DNA of 64,000 bases. Source: Phycisphaerales bacterium. Its GTDB lineage: Bacteria; Planctomycetota; Phycisphaerae; Phycisphaerales; SM1A02. The position numbers were made by a program, and so were the translations under genes. The stretch covers positions 1 through 64,000 of the forward strand of contig JAQWMQ010000027.1 in NCBI GenBank assembly GCA_029246705.1, written 5' to 3'. The notes under the pieces were generated by a model, which saw only the letters and a program-made list of their open reading frames with translations, made no database searches and was not told the DNA's origin. Positions within the stretch are counted from its first letter, which is position 1, and every line of letters starts with the position of its first letter. Shown one piece after another: positions 34,580 through 43,235 of the stretch.

Positions 34580-37500
34580 TCACTGGATGTAGATGAATTC
34601 GTTGGAGGACATCAGTACCTGGCAGAAGTTGCGCCAGGCATGGAGTTCCGGATCGAGAATCTCGGACTCACCCATCGAGGGCGGCCATTCGAGTGAACGC
34701 CCTGATTCGGAATCGGTTCGCACCCTTGCGAGGAATCCAAGGGACCGCTCGATCTCCTTCGGCTCGGGGGGTCGAGCGAAGCACACCTCGTAGGCCAGTG
34801 CGATTCGAGCGGAGTCATCTTCGGCCGCAGGATCACCCAGGATCCTCGCGGCGAGAAGCTGGGCCTGGGAACCCACCAGGTCACTGTTCAACATGAAGAG
34901 CGCCTGCTGCGAGACCACCGTGCTGGCGCGCGCATCGATGGGCACGCTGGAATCGCAGTAGTCGAAGGTGGAGAACAGCGGATACATGTCGTTGCGTATG
35001 ACCGGAAGATACAACGCACGACGCGAGTAGTCATAGCGCTCGTTGCTGTTGGACTGGTCGTTGGTCACGTAGCCGAAGTTTCCGGAGTTGAGGAGACTTC
35101 CGCCCACCTGGAGATCCAGCGCTCCACCGACCGCGAGAATGGTGTCACGAATGGGTTCCGCCTCGAGCCGACGAGGCGGGTGATGCCAGAGCAGTCGGTT
35201 ATCGGGATCCACCTCCATCGCATGACGGGTACCCGATCCACTCATGCGGTAGGTCGATGAATTCATGATCAAGCGGTGAAGCTCCTTGATCGACCAACCC
35301 TGCTCCATGAAGTGCACCGCAAGCCAGTCCAGGAGTTCGGGGTGACTCGGTTCCGAGCCACGAATGCCGAAGTTGCTTGGAGTGGCGACGATTCCACGAC
35401 CGAAATGTCCGTGCCAGATCCGGTTGACCGCGACCCGGGGGGTGAGCGGATTGCGCGGATCGATGATCCACTCCGCAAGCTGCAGTCGTCCACTCTGGCC
35501 CTCGGGAATCACCGGACCCGGCAGGGCATCGGCAAGGACCGTGAGGTAGCCTCGAGTGACGACGTCATCGGTCTTGTTGGTGTGATCGCCACGAATGAAG
35601 ATGGGCAGGTCCACCGGCTTGGCGTCCTCGACCACGATGCCCATCTCGATGGGAGCGGGCGTGCTGGATTCCAGGACGAGCCGTTCAGCCTCGTATGCAC
35701 CGATTCGAGCCTGGATATCCGGTTCGAACAGCTCGCTCATCGAGACGTCGATCGCAAGGACTCCTCGAGCACCGATGAGTGCGTGGCGATAGGCCTCCTG
35801 GCCGTCATCGGGCAGTCGCTTGAGCGCATCCCCCTTCGCGGTGGCCAGGTGACGTTCCCAGCTGGCAAGAACCAGGCTCGCCATTCCCTGCCAGCGTTCA
35901 GCGAACGATGCCAGGTCACCCGGCTCGGGGCCTTCAAGAACGGAGCGAACGAAGATGGCATCGCGCGGCCCGACCCCGGTCGGTCCGGTTTTCCGGTCGG
36001 GTGCGGTGATCGCCTTCATCGATGCGATGGCTTCGGGAGACCGTGTGGTGAATTCATCGGGGGCGATCCCGGAAAGGGCTCGCCACGGCTTGAAGATCGG
36101 CTCAGCGGCGAGGGCGATGGCCCAGCGCCTCAGCAGTGCAGCAGGAACGCCCGTGTCGGATGAGAGCGCTTCCGATTCCAGCTCGAAAGCCGCTGCCTCG
36201 CCCGGACCGATCACCATCAATCGGTCCAGGTGCGGAACGGAACCGTCGCGCTCGAGGCGCAACGTCGATGCACCCGCGGGAAGATCGACCTCGACGGTCT
36301 CCCAGCGCATGCCTTCCGGCAGGTAGGAACCGGTCGCACTCTTGCAGACGTCGCCGCGGACCCTGGTCCCATCGACGAGAAGATCGAGAGGGCGTTCATC
36401 GGCGCTGGCGTAGCGAACTCGAAGTTGATGCGTCCCGGCTTCCGCCGCGTTGACGATGTATTCGACGTACTGGAGTTCAGCCGGACGCGTGGTGTGCAGC
36501 ACCCCGATCCCGGGCCCCCAGTTCTCGAAGTTCGGGTTGAGGTTGCTGGCATCGAAATCCTCCGCCTCACGCACCCCGGGGGTCGTGGTGAAGCGGGTGC
36601 TTGCAAGCATGGCGCGGCTGGTGTGTCGTGCCCATTCCCGTTGAAGTCGGGCCGAACCACTGGAAAGCTCGGCTTCCAGTCCCTCACGATTCTTGGTGGT
36701 GCGTTCAGCATGGTCACGAGCACGCTCGATCTCGCCGGCAGGCGCGAGATTTCGTTCGAGCACGCGCGCCACGGTGTTCAGCGACTGCATGGTCCGGGTG
36801 CTGTAGAGGATCCCGGCCATGGCGTAGTAATCCTGTGCCATGATCGGGTCGAACTTGTGGTCATGACAACGAGCGCAGCCGATGGTCTGGCCGAGAAACG
36901 CCTGCCCGATCACGTCGAGTTGCTCGTCGACGATGTCGATCTGCATCTTCTCCTTGTCGGGTTCGGCGAGCACCTTCGGACCCAGGGAAAGGAACCCCGT
37001 GGCAAGCAGGCGATCGATCGACTTGTCTCGATCGTCCGATTCAGGAAGCAGATCCCCGGCGACCTGCTCCAGCACGAACTCGTCATAGGGTTGATCATCG
37101 TTGAAGGAACGAACCACCCAGTCTCGGTAGCGCCAGGCATTACCGAAGGCGGTGTTCTCGTCGAGACCGTTGCTGTCGGCGTATCGCGCCACGTCCAGCC
37201 AGTGACGCCCCCAGCGCTCACCGTAGTGAGGCGTGGCAAGAAGACTCTCCACCAGGCGTTCCCAGGCATCGGGCGCGTCATCGGCCAGGTACGACTCCAC
37301 TTCCTCCGGCGTGGGAGGCAGTCCGATCAGGTCGAAGTAGGCACGCCGAACCAGGGTGCGGGGGTCGGCCTCGGGAGCCGGTCGCAGACCGGCCTGCTCG
37401 AGGCCCTTGAGGACATGCGCATCGATGTCGTTGCGACACCAGTCGGGGTCGGCGACCAGGGGTGCCTCGGGAAGCTCGATCGGACGGTAGGCCCAGTGCG

Positions 37501-37951
37501 ATCGAGCGACCTCCCAGTCATAGGGCTCATCACCCTCGCCCTTCGGTGGAAGCTGGTCGGTTGCCGCGGCTTCAGGCATCTCGGCACCACGTTCGATCCA
37601 GAGCCGCACGTCGGCGATCTCCTCGTCGGTGAGTCGGCCCGAGGGCGGCATCTCGAATTCCGGGTCGGCGTAGCTGATGGCGATGAAGAGCGAGCTGGTC
37701 TCGGGGTCACCCGGAACCAGCACCGGTCCGCTGTCACCACCCTGCATGATCGATGCCACGTTGGAAAGACGCAGGCCACCTCGCAGGGCCTCGTCGTCGT
37801 CACCATGACACTCGGCACAGTGTTCGATCAACAACGGTCGGATTCGTCGCTCGAAGAACGCACCGTCCTGCGCAACGGACTGGACCGTCGTCGCACCGAA
37901 TGCGAGCAGCGGAACCAGTGCGTGACATGAGCTGTGGAGGTGCCTGAGCAT
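34580..37951 (-). CDS. PSD1 protein with N-terminal cytochrome-like domain and CBM6-like insert
   Basis: A 1123-residue exported protein. A signal peptide leads to a PSCyt1 domain with a c-type haem motif CAECH (near residue 46) and a GRLTDEEIADVRLWIERGAE helix. DUF1549 follows (about 150-380; HYGERWGRHWLDVARYADSN and CARCHDHKFDP). A carbohydrate-binding-like insert lies at about 470-590 (VREAEDFDASNLNPNFENWG through SVPHLDRLMVIG). DUF1553 closes it (about 790-1110; NRIWHGHFGRGIV, HRLIMNSSTYRMS). ATG 37951, behind AGGAT, is preferred to a GTG at 37972. Its haem motifs suggest a redox step at the envelope. It is the upstream partner of the DUF1501 gene. Confidence 0.93.
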   Translation of the reverse strand: MLRHLHSSCHALVPLLAFGATTVQSVAQDGAFFERRIRPLLIEHCAECHGDDDEALRGGLRLSNVASIMQGGDSGPVLVPGDPETSSLFIAISYADPEFEMPPSGRLTDEEIADVRLWIERGAEMPEAAATDQLPPKGEGDEPYDWEVARSHWAYRPIELPEAPLVADPDWCRNDIDAHVLKGLEQAGLRPAPEADPRTLVRRAYFDLIGLPPTPEEVESYLADDAPDAWERLVESLLATPHYGERWGRHWLDVARYADSNGLDENTAFGNAWRYRDWVVRSFNDDQPYDEFVLEQVAGDLLPESDDRDKSIDRLLATGFLSLGPKVLAEPDKEKMQIDIVDEQLDVIGQAFLGQTIGCARCHDHKFDPIMAQDYYAMAGILYSTRTMQSLNTVARVLERNLAPAGEIERARDHAERTTKNREGLEAELSSGSARLQREWARHTSRAMLASTRFTTTPGVREAEDFDASNLNPNFENWGPGIGVLHTTRPAELQYVEYIVNAAEAGTHQLRVRYASADERPLDLLVDGTRVRGDVCKSATGSYLPEGMRWETVEVDLPAGASTLRLERDGSVPHLDRLMVIGPGEAAAFELESEALSSDTGVPAALLRRWAIALAAEPIFKPWRALSGIAPDEFTTRSPEAIASMKAITAPDRKTGPTGVGPRDAIFVRSVLEGPEPGDLASFAERWQGMASLVLASWERHLATAKGDALKRLPDDGQEAYRHALIGARGVLAIDVSMSELFEPDIQARIGAYEAERLVLESSTPAPIEMGIVVEDAKPVDLPIFIRGDHTNKTDDVVTRGYLTVLADALPGPVIPEGQSGRLQLAEWIIDPRNPLTPRVAVNRIWHGHFGRGIVATPSNFGIRGSEPSHPELLDWLAVHFMEQGWSIKELHRLIMNSSTYRMSGSGTRHAMEVDPDNRLLWHHPPRRLEAEPIRDTILAVGGALDLQVGGSLLNSGNFGYVTNDQSNSNERYDYSRRALYLPVIRNDMYPLFSTFDYCDSSVPIDARASTVVSQQALFMLNSDLVGSQAQLLAARILGDPAAEDDSARIALAYEVCFARPPEPKEIERSLGFLARVRTDSESGRSLEWPPSMGESEILDPELHAWRNFCQVLMSSNEFIYIQ

Positions 37952-37973
37952 GAAGGGTGATCCTGTCTTCACG

Positions 37974-37979
37974 AGTATA
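37974..37979 (-). promoter_or_regulatory. Candidate -10 box (TATACT) for the PSD1-DUF1501 operon
   Basis: On the minus strand TATACT lies 22 bases upstream of the ATG at 37951, a normal distance for a short 5' leader. The hexamer 17 bases further upstream (GTCGTA) is a poor -35. Read by eye. Confidence 0.35.
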
Positions 37980-38086
37980 GAAGCGGATCGGCCCGATACG
38001 ACCCCCGAACCGACGAACGGCGAGAGTCATCACGCCCCGGCGGTGATAATCGGGACTGTATGCAGCAGGGATCGAGAATCGAAGCC

Positions 38087-39970
38087 TCAGGCCTCTTCGC
38101 GGGCCTTGCCACGCCGGTTGCGCCTGAGCCGAGCGGGCTCGGCGACCTGTTCGCCGTAGTGCGCGAGGAAGCGCTGCATGCCGTCGGTGCCGACGAAGAA
38201 CTTCATCACCCGACGGTCGAGATCGAACATGTCCGCGTACATCAGACCGTCCAGGACGTCCCCGAAGTCCTTGTCCACGTTGGCAGCGAGGATCTTCGCT
38301 TCAAGCTTCAGGTACTGGCGAAGCAGGATCGGCATTGCACGACGACCGGATTCGATGGTCCGGACCAGGGCGTCGAGATCCTCCGGGTCGGTGATCGCCT
38401 GGGCCACGCGTCGTTCGTCCCAGTGCCCCACGGGGCGGGCCTTCATCGGGTTCCTCGGTTTCACCAGCTCGGCCAGTCTCGGAATGGCGCGATGGGTCTG
38501 GAGGAACTCGATCAGGAGGTAACGGGACATCGAGGAGAATTCGTTGCTGATCGAGACCGGACCGAACAGCCGCCGGTACTCGGGGTGAAGCACGATGAAG
38601 GCGCCGATGCCTCTCCAGAGAAGAAGCAGCGAGGTCGGACGTCGCTGGTATTCCTCGCGAACGTAGGAACGCCCCAGCTCGATCGCCGGCGTGATCTTCT
38701 CGATGAGTTCCGGACCGTATTCGAAGAGGGAGTGGGAGTAGAGACCCTCGACCCCGTGACCGGGCACGATCTCGTCGGTGAGACCGAGTCGGTATCCACC
38801 GGCGAGTTCCTTCTTCTTCTTGTTCCAGAGAAGCAGCTGCCAGTACCAGCCGTCGTAGCGATCGAGGTCGAGCGCACGACCAGAACCCTCACCGACGTTT
38901 CGGAACGCCGTCTCGCGAAGTCTTCCGACCTCGAGCATGAGTCGGGGGATCTCACCGGCACGGGCACACCAGACCTCGAGATCCGACTGCGCGAGCAAAC
39001 AGGCATCGGAACCGAGTGCATCGAGTTCCTGCTGCAGTTCCTCGCCGGAATGACTCGACGAATCGGCGACGTTGCCCCATTTCGACTGGACATCCTGCAT
39101 GTGCTGCTCACCATCGGTGGGCAGGGCATCGTTTTCAGCGCGTTCAGGCAGCAGGTAGGTCAGGGCGCGGAGATACTGGGAAAGGTCGTCTGAATTCTCG
39201 AACCGGCTGATTCGTTTCGGCTCCACTGGATCACCGATGCGAATGCGAACGGTGGAACCGACACGACGCAGCATCTCGTGCGGAAGCAGGATGGTTCGAA
39301 GAACAGGGTGGATCAGGCCCGCCAGCTGGAAGAGCCAGCTGTTGCGACCTTCCACGTGCACCGGCAGCACGGTGGCCTTGGCGATCCTGGCCAGCCCCCC
39401 CACATGCTCGGTCCAGGGATCATCGGTCACCATCCGGCTCGACAGGTGCAGGTGCGAGACCGCACCGGCAGGCATCACGATCAGGGCGCCTCCATCACGA
39501 ACGTGACGAGCCGCCTGGCGCATCGCGCTGCTGTTGCGACCACCGGCATTGCCGAAGACGTCGACCAGGATCACCTTGCCGTCGAGGAATCGAAGGCGAC
39601 CGATCACTTCGTTGACGAGAATCTTGACATCGGGACGTCTGTTCTCCACCAGGGCAAGCAGCGAACAGGCATCGTGACCACCGAAGGGGTGGTTGCAGGT
39701 GACGATCAGCGGTCCTTCGGTCGGAATGCGATCCCGGTCGTCGGGGTCGACCTCGACCTTGAGCTTGAAACTCTCGACGTAGCCTCGCCCGGGACTGAAG
39801 CGCCCGGCCTTCACCCAGTTCTCGATCTCATCCTGGTGTGCGTTGCAGCCCTTCAGGCGAAGCACCCATGCCGCGATGGGACGGATCAGACGATAGGGCA
39901 GCCCGAGCAGACCGGGACGTGGTTCCGGCATGGCCATCGAAGGGGTGTAGTCCGTTGTGCCTGATCCCAT
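38087..39970 (-). CDS. OlsF-like two-domain acyltransferase
   Basis: A 627-residue protein with two acyltransferase parts. The N-terminal half (about 70-300) is a PlsC-like lysophospholipid acyltransferase: TCNHPFGGHDA gives the HxxxxD motif, and PAGAVSHLH provides the family's second block. The C-terminal half (about 330-600) resembles the GNAT/acyl-ACP N-acyltransferase of OlsB (WCARAGEIPRLMLEVGRLRE, GRALDLDRYDGWYWQL). This order matches OlsF, which makes ornithine lipids by N- and then O-acylation. The product lipid is inferred, not shown. It is monocistronic, and its upstream and downstream gaps are about 135 bases each. Confidence 0.82.
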   Translation of the reverse strand: MGSGTTDYTPSMAMPEPRPGLLGLPYRLIRPIAAWVLRLKGCNAHQDEIENWVKAGRFSPGRGYVESFKLKVEVDPDDRDRIPTEGPLIVTCNHPFGGHDACSLLALVENRRPDVKILVNEVIGRLRFLDGKVILVDVFGNAGGRNSSAMRQAARHVRDGGALIVMPAGAVSHLHLSSRMVTDDPWTEHVGGLARIAKATVLPVHVEGRNSWLFQLAGLIHPVLRTILLPHEMLRRVGSTVRIRIGDPVEPKRISRFENSDDLSQYLRALTYLLPERAENDALPTDGEQHMQDVQSKWGNVADSSSHSGEELQQELDALGSDACLLAQSDLEVWCARAGEIPRLMLEVGRLRETAFRNVGEGSGRALDLDRYDGWYWQLLLWNKKKKELAGGYRLGLTDEIVPGHGVEGLYSHSLFEYGPELIEKITPAIELGRSYVREEYQRRPTSLLLLWRGIGAFIVLHPEYRRLFGPVSISNEFSSMSRYLLIEFLQTHRAIPRLAELVKPRNPMKARPVGHWDERRVAQAITDPEDLDALVRTIESGRRAMPILLRQYLKLEAKILAANVDKDFGDVLDGLMYADMFDLDRRVMKFFVGTDGMQRFLAHYGEQVAEPARLRRNRRGKAREEA

Positions 39971-40105
39971 TGCCAGTCGCGCTCCGTAGCTGTGCCCCGG
40001 TCAGTGTGACCAAAGCCAAGTATGGCATTGTCGGGTGGAACCCACCTCCACCACAAGTCGAAGACACCACCAGTCTGGGCAGATCATCAAAAACCGACCA
40101 CCAGA

Positions 40106-40630
40106 TCAGGGGCGAGGCAGCCGGGCGTCCCGGTCGAATCGGTCCGTCTGAACCAGGAGATGCCCGGCTTGCCGTGCTCCAGAGACAGTTTTTGGGCGAA
40201 AGTCGTCGCAGTCCACCCAATCCCGCGCCCCCACCGAGAGGGGCAGATCGGGAACCGGCTCCTCGATGATCCGGGCCAGAAGAAAGCCCAGGAGCGCCCG
40301 ATCATCCAGGTGGTTGGTGCGACAGATGAAGACATGAATCAACGCCAGGTCATCCAACAGCTGCCACAACGCGGCATGGACTGCATCAGGAGTCATCGGT
40401 CCAACCACATCGGCCGAGAGAACCGGGAGACCGAGCTCCATGATCTGTTGCCGGTTCGTGGTGCGTGGCGCTTCCTCGAGATCATGGACGATCGACCAGA
40501 AGATGCGGTCCTCGTCCTCGCCGCGCGACCGCGCCGTTTCAACGAGTCGGTCGATCCGGTGCCTGCGCTCGGTGCGCTTGCGTGCCTGGATCGCGGCAAG
40601 GCGTTGCTTCAATTCGATGGATCCGATCAT
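40106..40630 (-). CDS. Hypothetical soluble helical protein
   Basis: A 174-residue protein with ATG 40630 behind a GGGAG site. It is mostly charged helix: IELKQRLAAIQARKRTERRH at the N-terminus, ALWQLLDDLALIHVFICRTN in the middle, then an acidic loop with VGARDWVDCDDF and an unstructured Arg/Pro end. No signal peptide or recognised domain. It lies 157 bases downstream of the beta-mannosidase gene on the same strand and may belong to that transcript. Function unknown. Confidence 0.7.
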   Translation of the reverse strand: MIGSIELKQRLAAIQARKRTERRHRIDRLVETARSRGEDEDRIFWSIVHDLEEAPRTTNRQQIMELGLPVLSADVVGPMTPDAVHAALWQLLDDLALIHVFICRTNHLDDRALLGFLLARIIEEPVPDLPLSVGARDWVDCDDFRPKTVSGARQAGHLLVQTDRFDRDARLPRP

Positions 40631-40787
40631 GCAGTCTCCCTGGCAGGAAAGACATTGTGATCACGCCTGGAGCCATGGAGACGGAAGCCGCAGAAGAGCA
40701 GCCTGTTCAGATGCAGGTGAAGGCACAGGATGAGGAAGGAGCATCAGGAGCATCGCTTCTTCCATCAACCGTGGTACCGGCGGCGCC

Positions 40788-43235
40788 TCAGCCAGGCTCG
40801 ACCGGGGGATGGACCAGTTCGTTCGCGGTCCGGATGAACGAACGGTTCGATTCGTGCGGCCCGTCCAAGGGCAGCTCCTCGGAAGAATCCAGGTTCGAAA
40901 CCAGGATCGACGTCGACTCACCCGGGAGCAGTGTCAGCAAGCCCTTGTCCGCAGAAGCGCGCACCCCGAGTCGATCGGCAGACAGGCAGAGATCGCGCAT
41001 GAGCGAGGCCGCCTCCACCTCGACCCGCGCGGTCGTCGGCGAGACACGGTGCATCGTCACCTTGCAGCGCGCTTCGGGATACTCCAGCAATCGATCCTTG
41101 GCGAAGAACCAGTGGGCGGTTCGATCCCCGAAGGACGCGACGATCAGCTGACGTGATGGGCAGTCGGCGTCGACCAGTTCCTTCGGAAGTTCGATCGCAC
41201 GAAGCCCGCGCCGCGGATCAACCGACAGGCCGAACGTCTGCGCGGCGATCTCGGTACCGTCGAAATCGACCCGGCGAACGACCACCTCGCCATCAACCGC
41301 TTCCTGCGAGGCGTTCACCAGGACCAGCGACAGCCCCTCGCCGAGGGGCTCGATCGCGAGCAGCACCGGGTCGAATGCCGACTGGACTGCATGAAACACC
41401 GGCTTGGGTCGATGCTTCACGTCAAGAAGCGACCAGGAGTGACCGGTCCACACGTCGTTGAGCTGCCAGATCAGGGCGCCTTCACAGCGAGGCCCGTTCG
41501 CGCGGAGCCAGGTGCAGGCGATCGACATCGCGCGTGCCTGAAGAAGCTGCGCCGCCCAGTGCCAGCTGCCGAAGGAGACCGGCGCATCGGGGGTGATTCC
41601 AAACCACGATTCCAGGTAGGGCGCGTACTGCACCTCGTCACCACCCCAGGCACGTTGTCGCTCGACCAGCGTTTCCGGGGCGAGCGCCTCACCCGGCACT
41701 CCGAACGCCTCCTCGATCGAACGCAATGTGGGTGGTCCCTGATGGCCGAATTCACTGGCGAACCGGGGGACGAGATCGCGATAGCCCTCGAGCTTGAGAT
41801 CCCAGGTGTGTCGGTCGCCGGTCTCGGGGTCGTTCGGATGCCGCTCCAGGGAGCCCGACCAGGGCGACTCCGCCCAGTACGGACGACTCGGGTCGAGTTC
41901 CGCGCAGATCGAAGGCAGGAGTTCCGTCCAGTACCGCGCCCCCCACCGCTGCTCGGGTTCCATCTGTTCCCGCCAACCCCAGCTGAACCAGGCCAGGACA
42001 TCCTCGTTGCCACCACACCAGAGCACGATCGAGGGGTGACGGGCGAGACGAGCGACCTGTGCACGCGCTTCCGCCCGCACCAGGTCCACCATCGCATCGT
42101 GTTCGGGGTAGGTCGCGCACGCGAACATGAAGTCCTGCCAGACCATCAGCCCCAGTTCGTCGCAGCGCTCGTAGAACCAGCTCGGTTCGTAGAGGCCGCC
42201 GCCCCAGACGCGCAGCATGTTCATGTTGGCGGCACACGCCTGTTCAAGCAGCGGGTCGATGTCCGCAGAAGTCTGGCCATGCGGGAAGAGCTTCGAGGGA
42301 ATCCAGTTCGCCCCGCGACAGAAGACCGGTTCCCCATTCACCCGGACCGCGAACCGACCGTCGGCACCGCTCTCGAGTTCGGTGGTGCGCAGGCCGGTGC
42401 GACAGGATTCCCGAGTGCCGTCATCAAGCTCCACTTCGATGGTCACCAGTTCCTGGGAACCGAGACCTCTCGGCCACCAGAGCGGTGGGTCGGTGATTTC
42501 AAGGGCTTCGGACGTGGCCGCACCCTTCCCCGTGACCAGGGTTCGCCCGTCATCGGTACGAACGGTGATGGCGGAACAACTTGCGGGCCCGTCGACATCG
42601 ACCAGCACCCGCATCCGCACCAGTTCACTGGTCGCCGAGAGCACCTGCGGTCGAATCGCGGCGATGCGCGAACCGCTCCAGGACTCGATCCGAACATCCC
42701 CGGCAAACCCGCAGGTCGGACAGCACGGTCCCCAGTCCCAGCCGAAGTTGCAGGCACTCTTTCTGAGTTGCGAGAACGGCCCCCAGGCACCGTCGGCATT
42801 GATCGGCCTGGAACCAAACTCAGCTTCGGCCCGCTCCGCCTCGGCAAGTGTTCCCTTGAGGACGACCACAAGGTCGTTGACGCCGGCGACCAGGACCCCC
42901 CGCAGGTCGAAACGAGCGGGGACGAACTGCGAGGCGACCTTGCCGATCGGCGATCCGTTCAACCAGAGTGACCCGATGGTGTCGACCGAATCGAGCACCA
43001 GTTCGATCCGTTCCTGTTCCAGGTGTTCCGCGTCGACCTCGAACCTGGTGCACCAGCGCCAGTCGGTCCTGCCGATGAAGGCCTGGGCGGCCTCACCACC
43101 GGGCGAATCGGGATCGGGAATGGCCCCCGCATGCATCAGCGCATCGTGAACACAACCGGGCACCATCGCATCGTGGGGACCGTGCTCGGTCGAAGCGACG
43201 GTCCAGTGGCCACCCGCCAGTGATTGGGTGATCAT
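40788..43235 (-). CDS. Beta-mannosidase (GH2 family)
   Basis: An 815-residue glycoside hydrolase that releases mannose from beta-mannosides. The N-terminal sugar-binding domain includes the mannosidase signature RKSACNFGWDWGPC (near 160). An immunoglobulin-like domain follows, then the catalytic barrel with MLRVWGGGLYEPSWFYERCD, acid/base Glu411 in WCGGNEDV, and nucleophile Glu495 in FASEFGHQG. A C-terminal beta domain ends the protein. There is no signal peptide, so it acts in the cytoplasm on imported oligosaccharides. Its ATG overlaps the sodium symporter gene stop (ATGA), so import and hydrolysis are co-produced. Confidence 0.93.
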   Translation of the reverse strand: MITQSLAGGHWTVASTEHGPHDAMVPGCVHDALMHAGAIPDPDSPGGEAAQAFIGRTDWRWCTRFEVDAEHLEQERIELVLDSVDTIGSLWLNGSPIGKVASQFVPARFDLRGVLVAGVNDLVVVLKGTLAEAERAEAEFGSRPINADGAWGPFSQLRKSACNFGWDWGPCCPTCGFAGDVRIESWSGSRIAAIRPQVLSATSELVRMRVLVDVDGPASCSAITVRTDDGRTLVTGKGAATSEALEITDPPLWWPRGLGSQELVTIEVELDDGTRESCRTGLRTTELESGADGRFAVRVNGEPVFCRGANWIPSKLFPHGQTSADIDPLLEQACAANMNMLRVWGGGLYEPSWFYERCDELGLMVWQDFMFACATYPEHDAMVDLVRAEARAQVARLARHPSIVLWCGGNEDVLAWFSWGWREQMEPEQRWGARYWTELLPSICAELDPSRPYWAESPWSGSLERHPNDPETGDRHTWDLKLEGYRDLVPRFASEFGHQGPPTLRSIEEAFGVPGEALAPETLVERQRAWGGDEVQYAPYLESWFGITPDAPVSFGSWHWAAQLLQARAMSIACTWLRANGPRCEGALIWQLNDVWTGHSWSLLDVKHRPKPVFHAVQSAFDPVLLAIEPLGEGLSLVLVNASQEAVDGEVVVRRVDFDGTEIAAQTFGLSVDPRRGLRAIELPKELVDADCPSRQLIVASFGDRTAHWFFAKDRLLEYPEARCKVTMHRVSPTTARVEVEAASLMRDLCLSADRLGVRASADKGLLTLLPGESTSILVSNLDSSEELPLDGPHESNRSFIRTANELVHPPVEPG

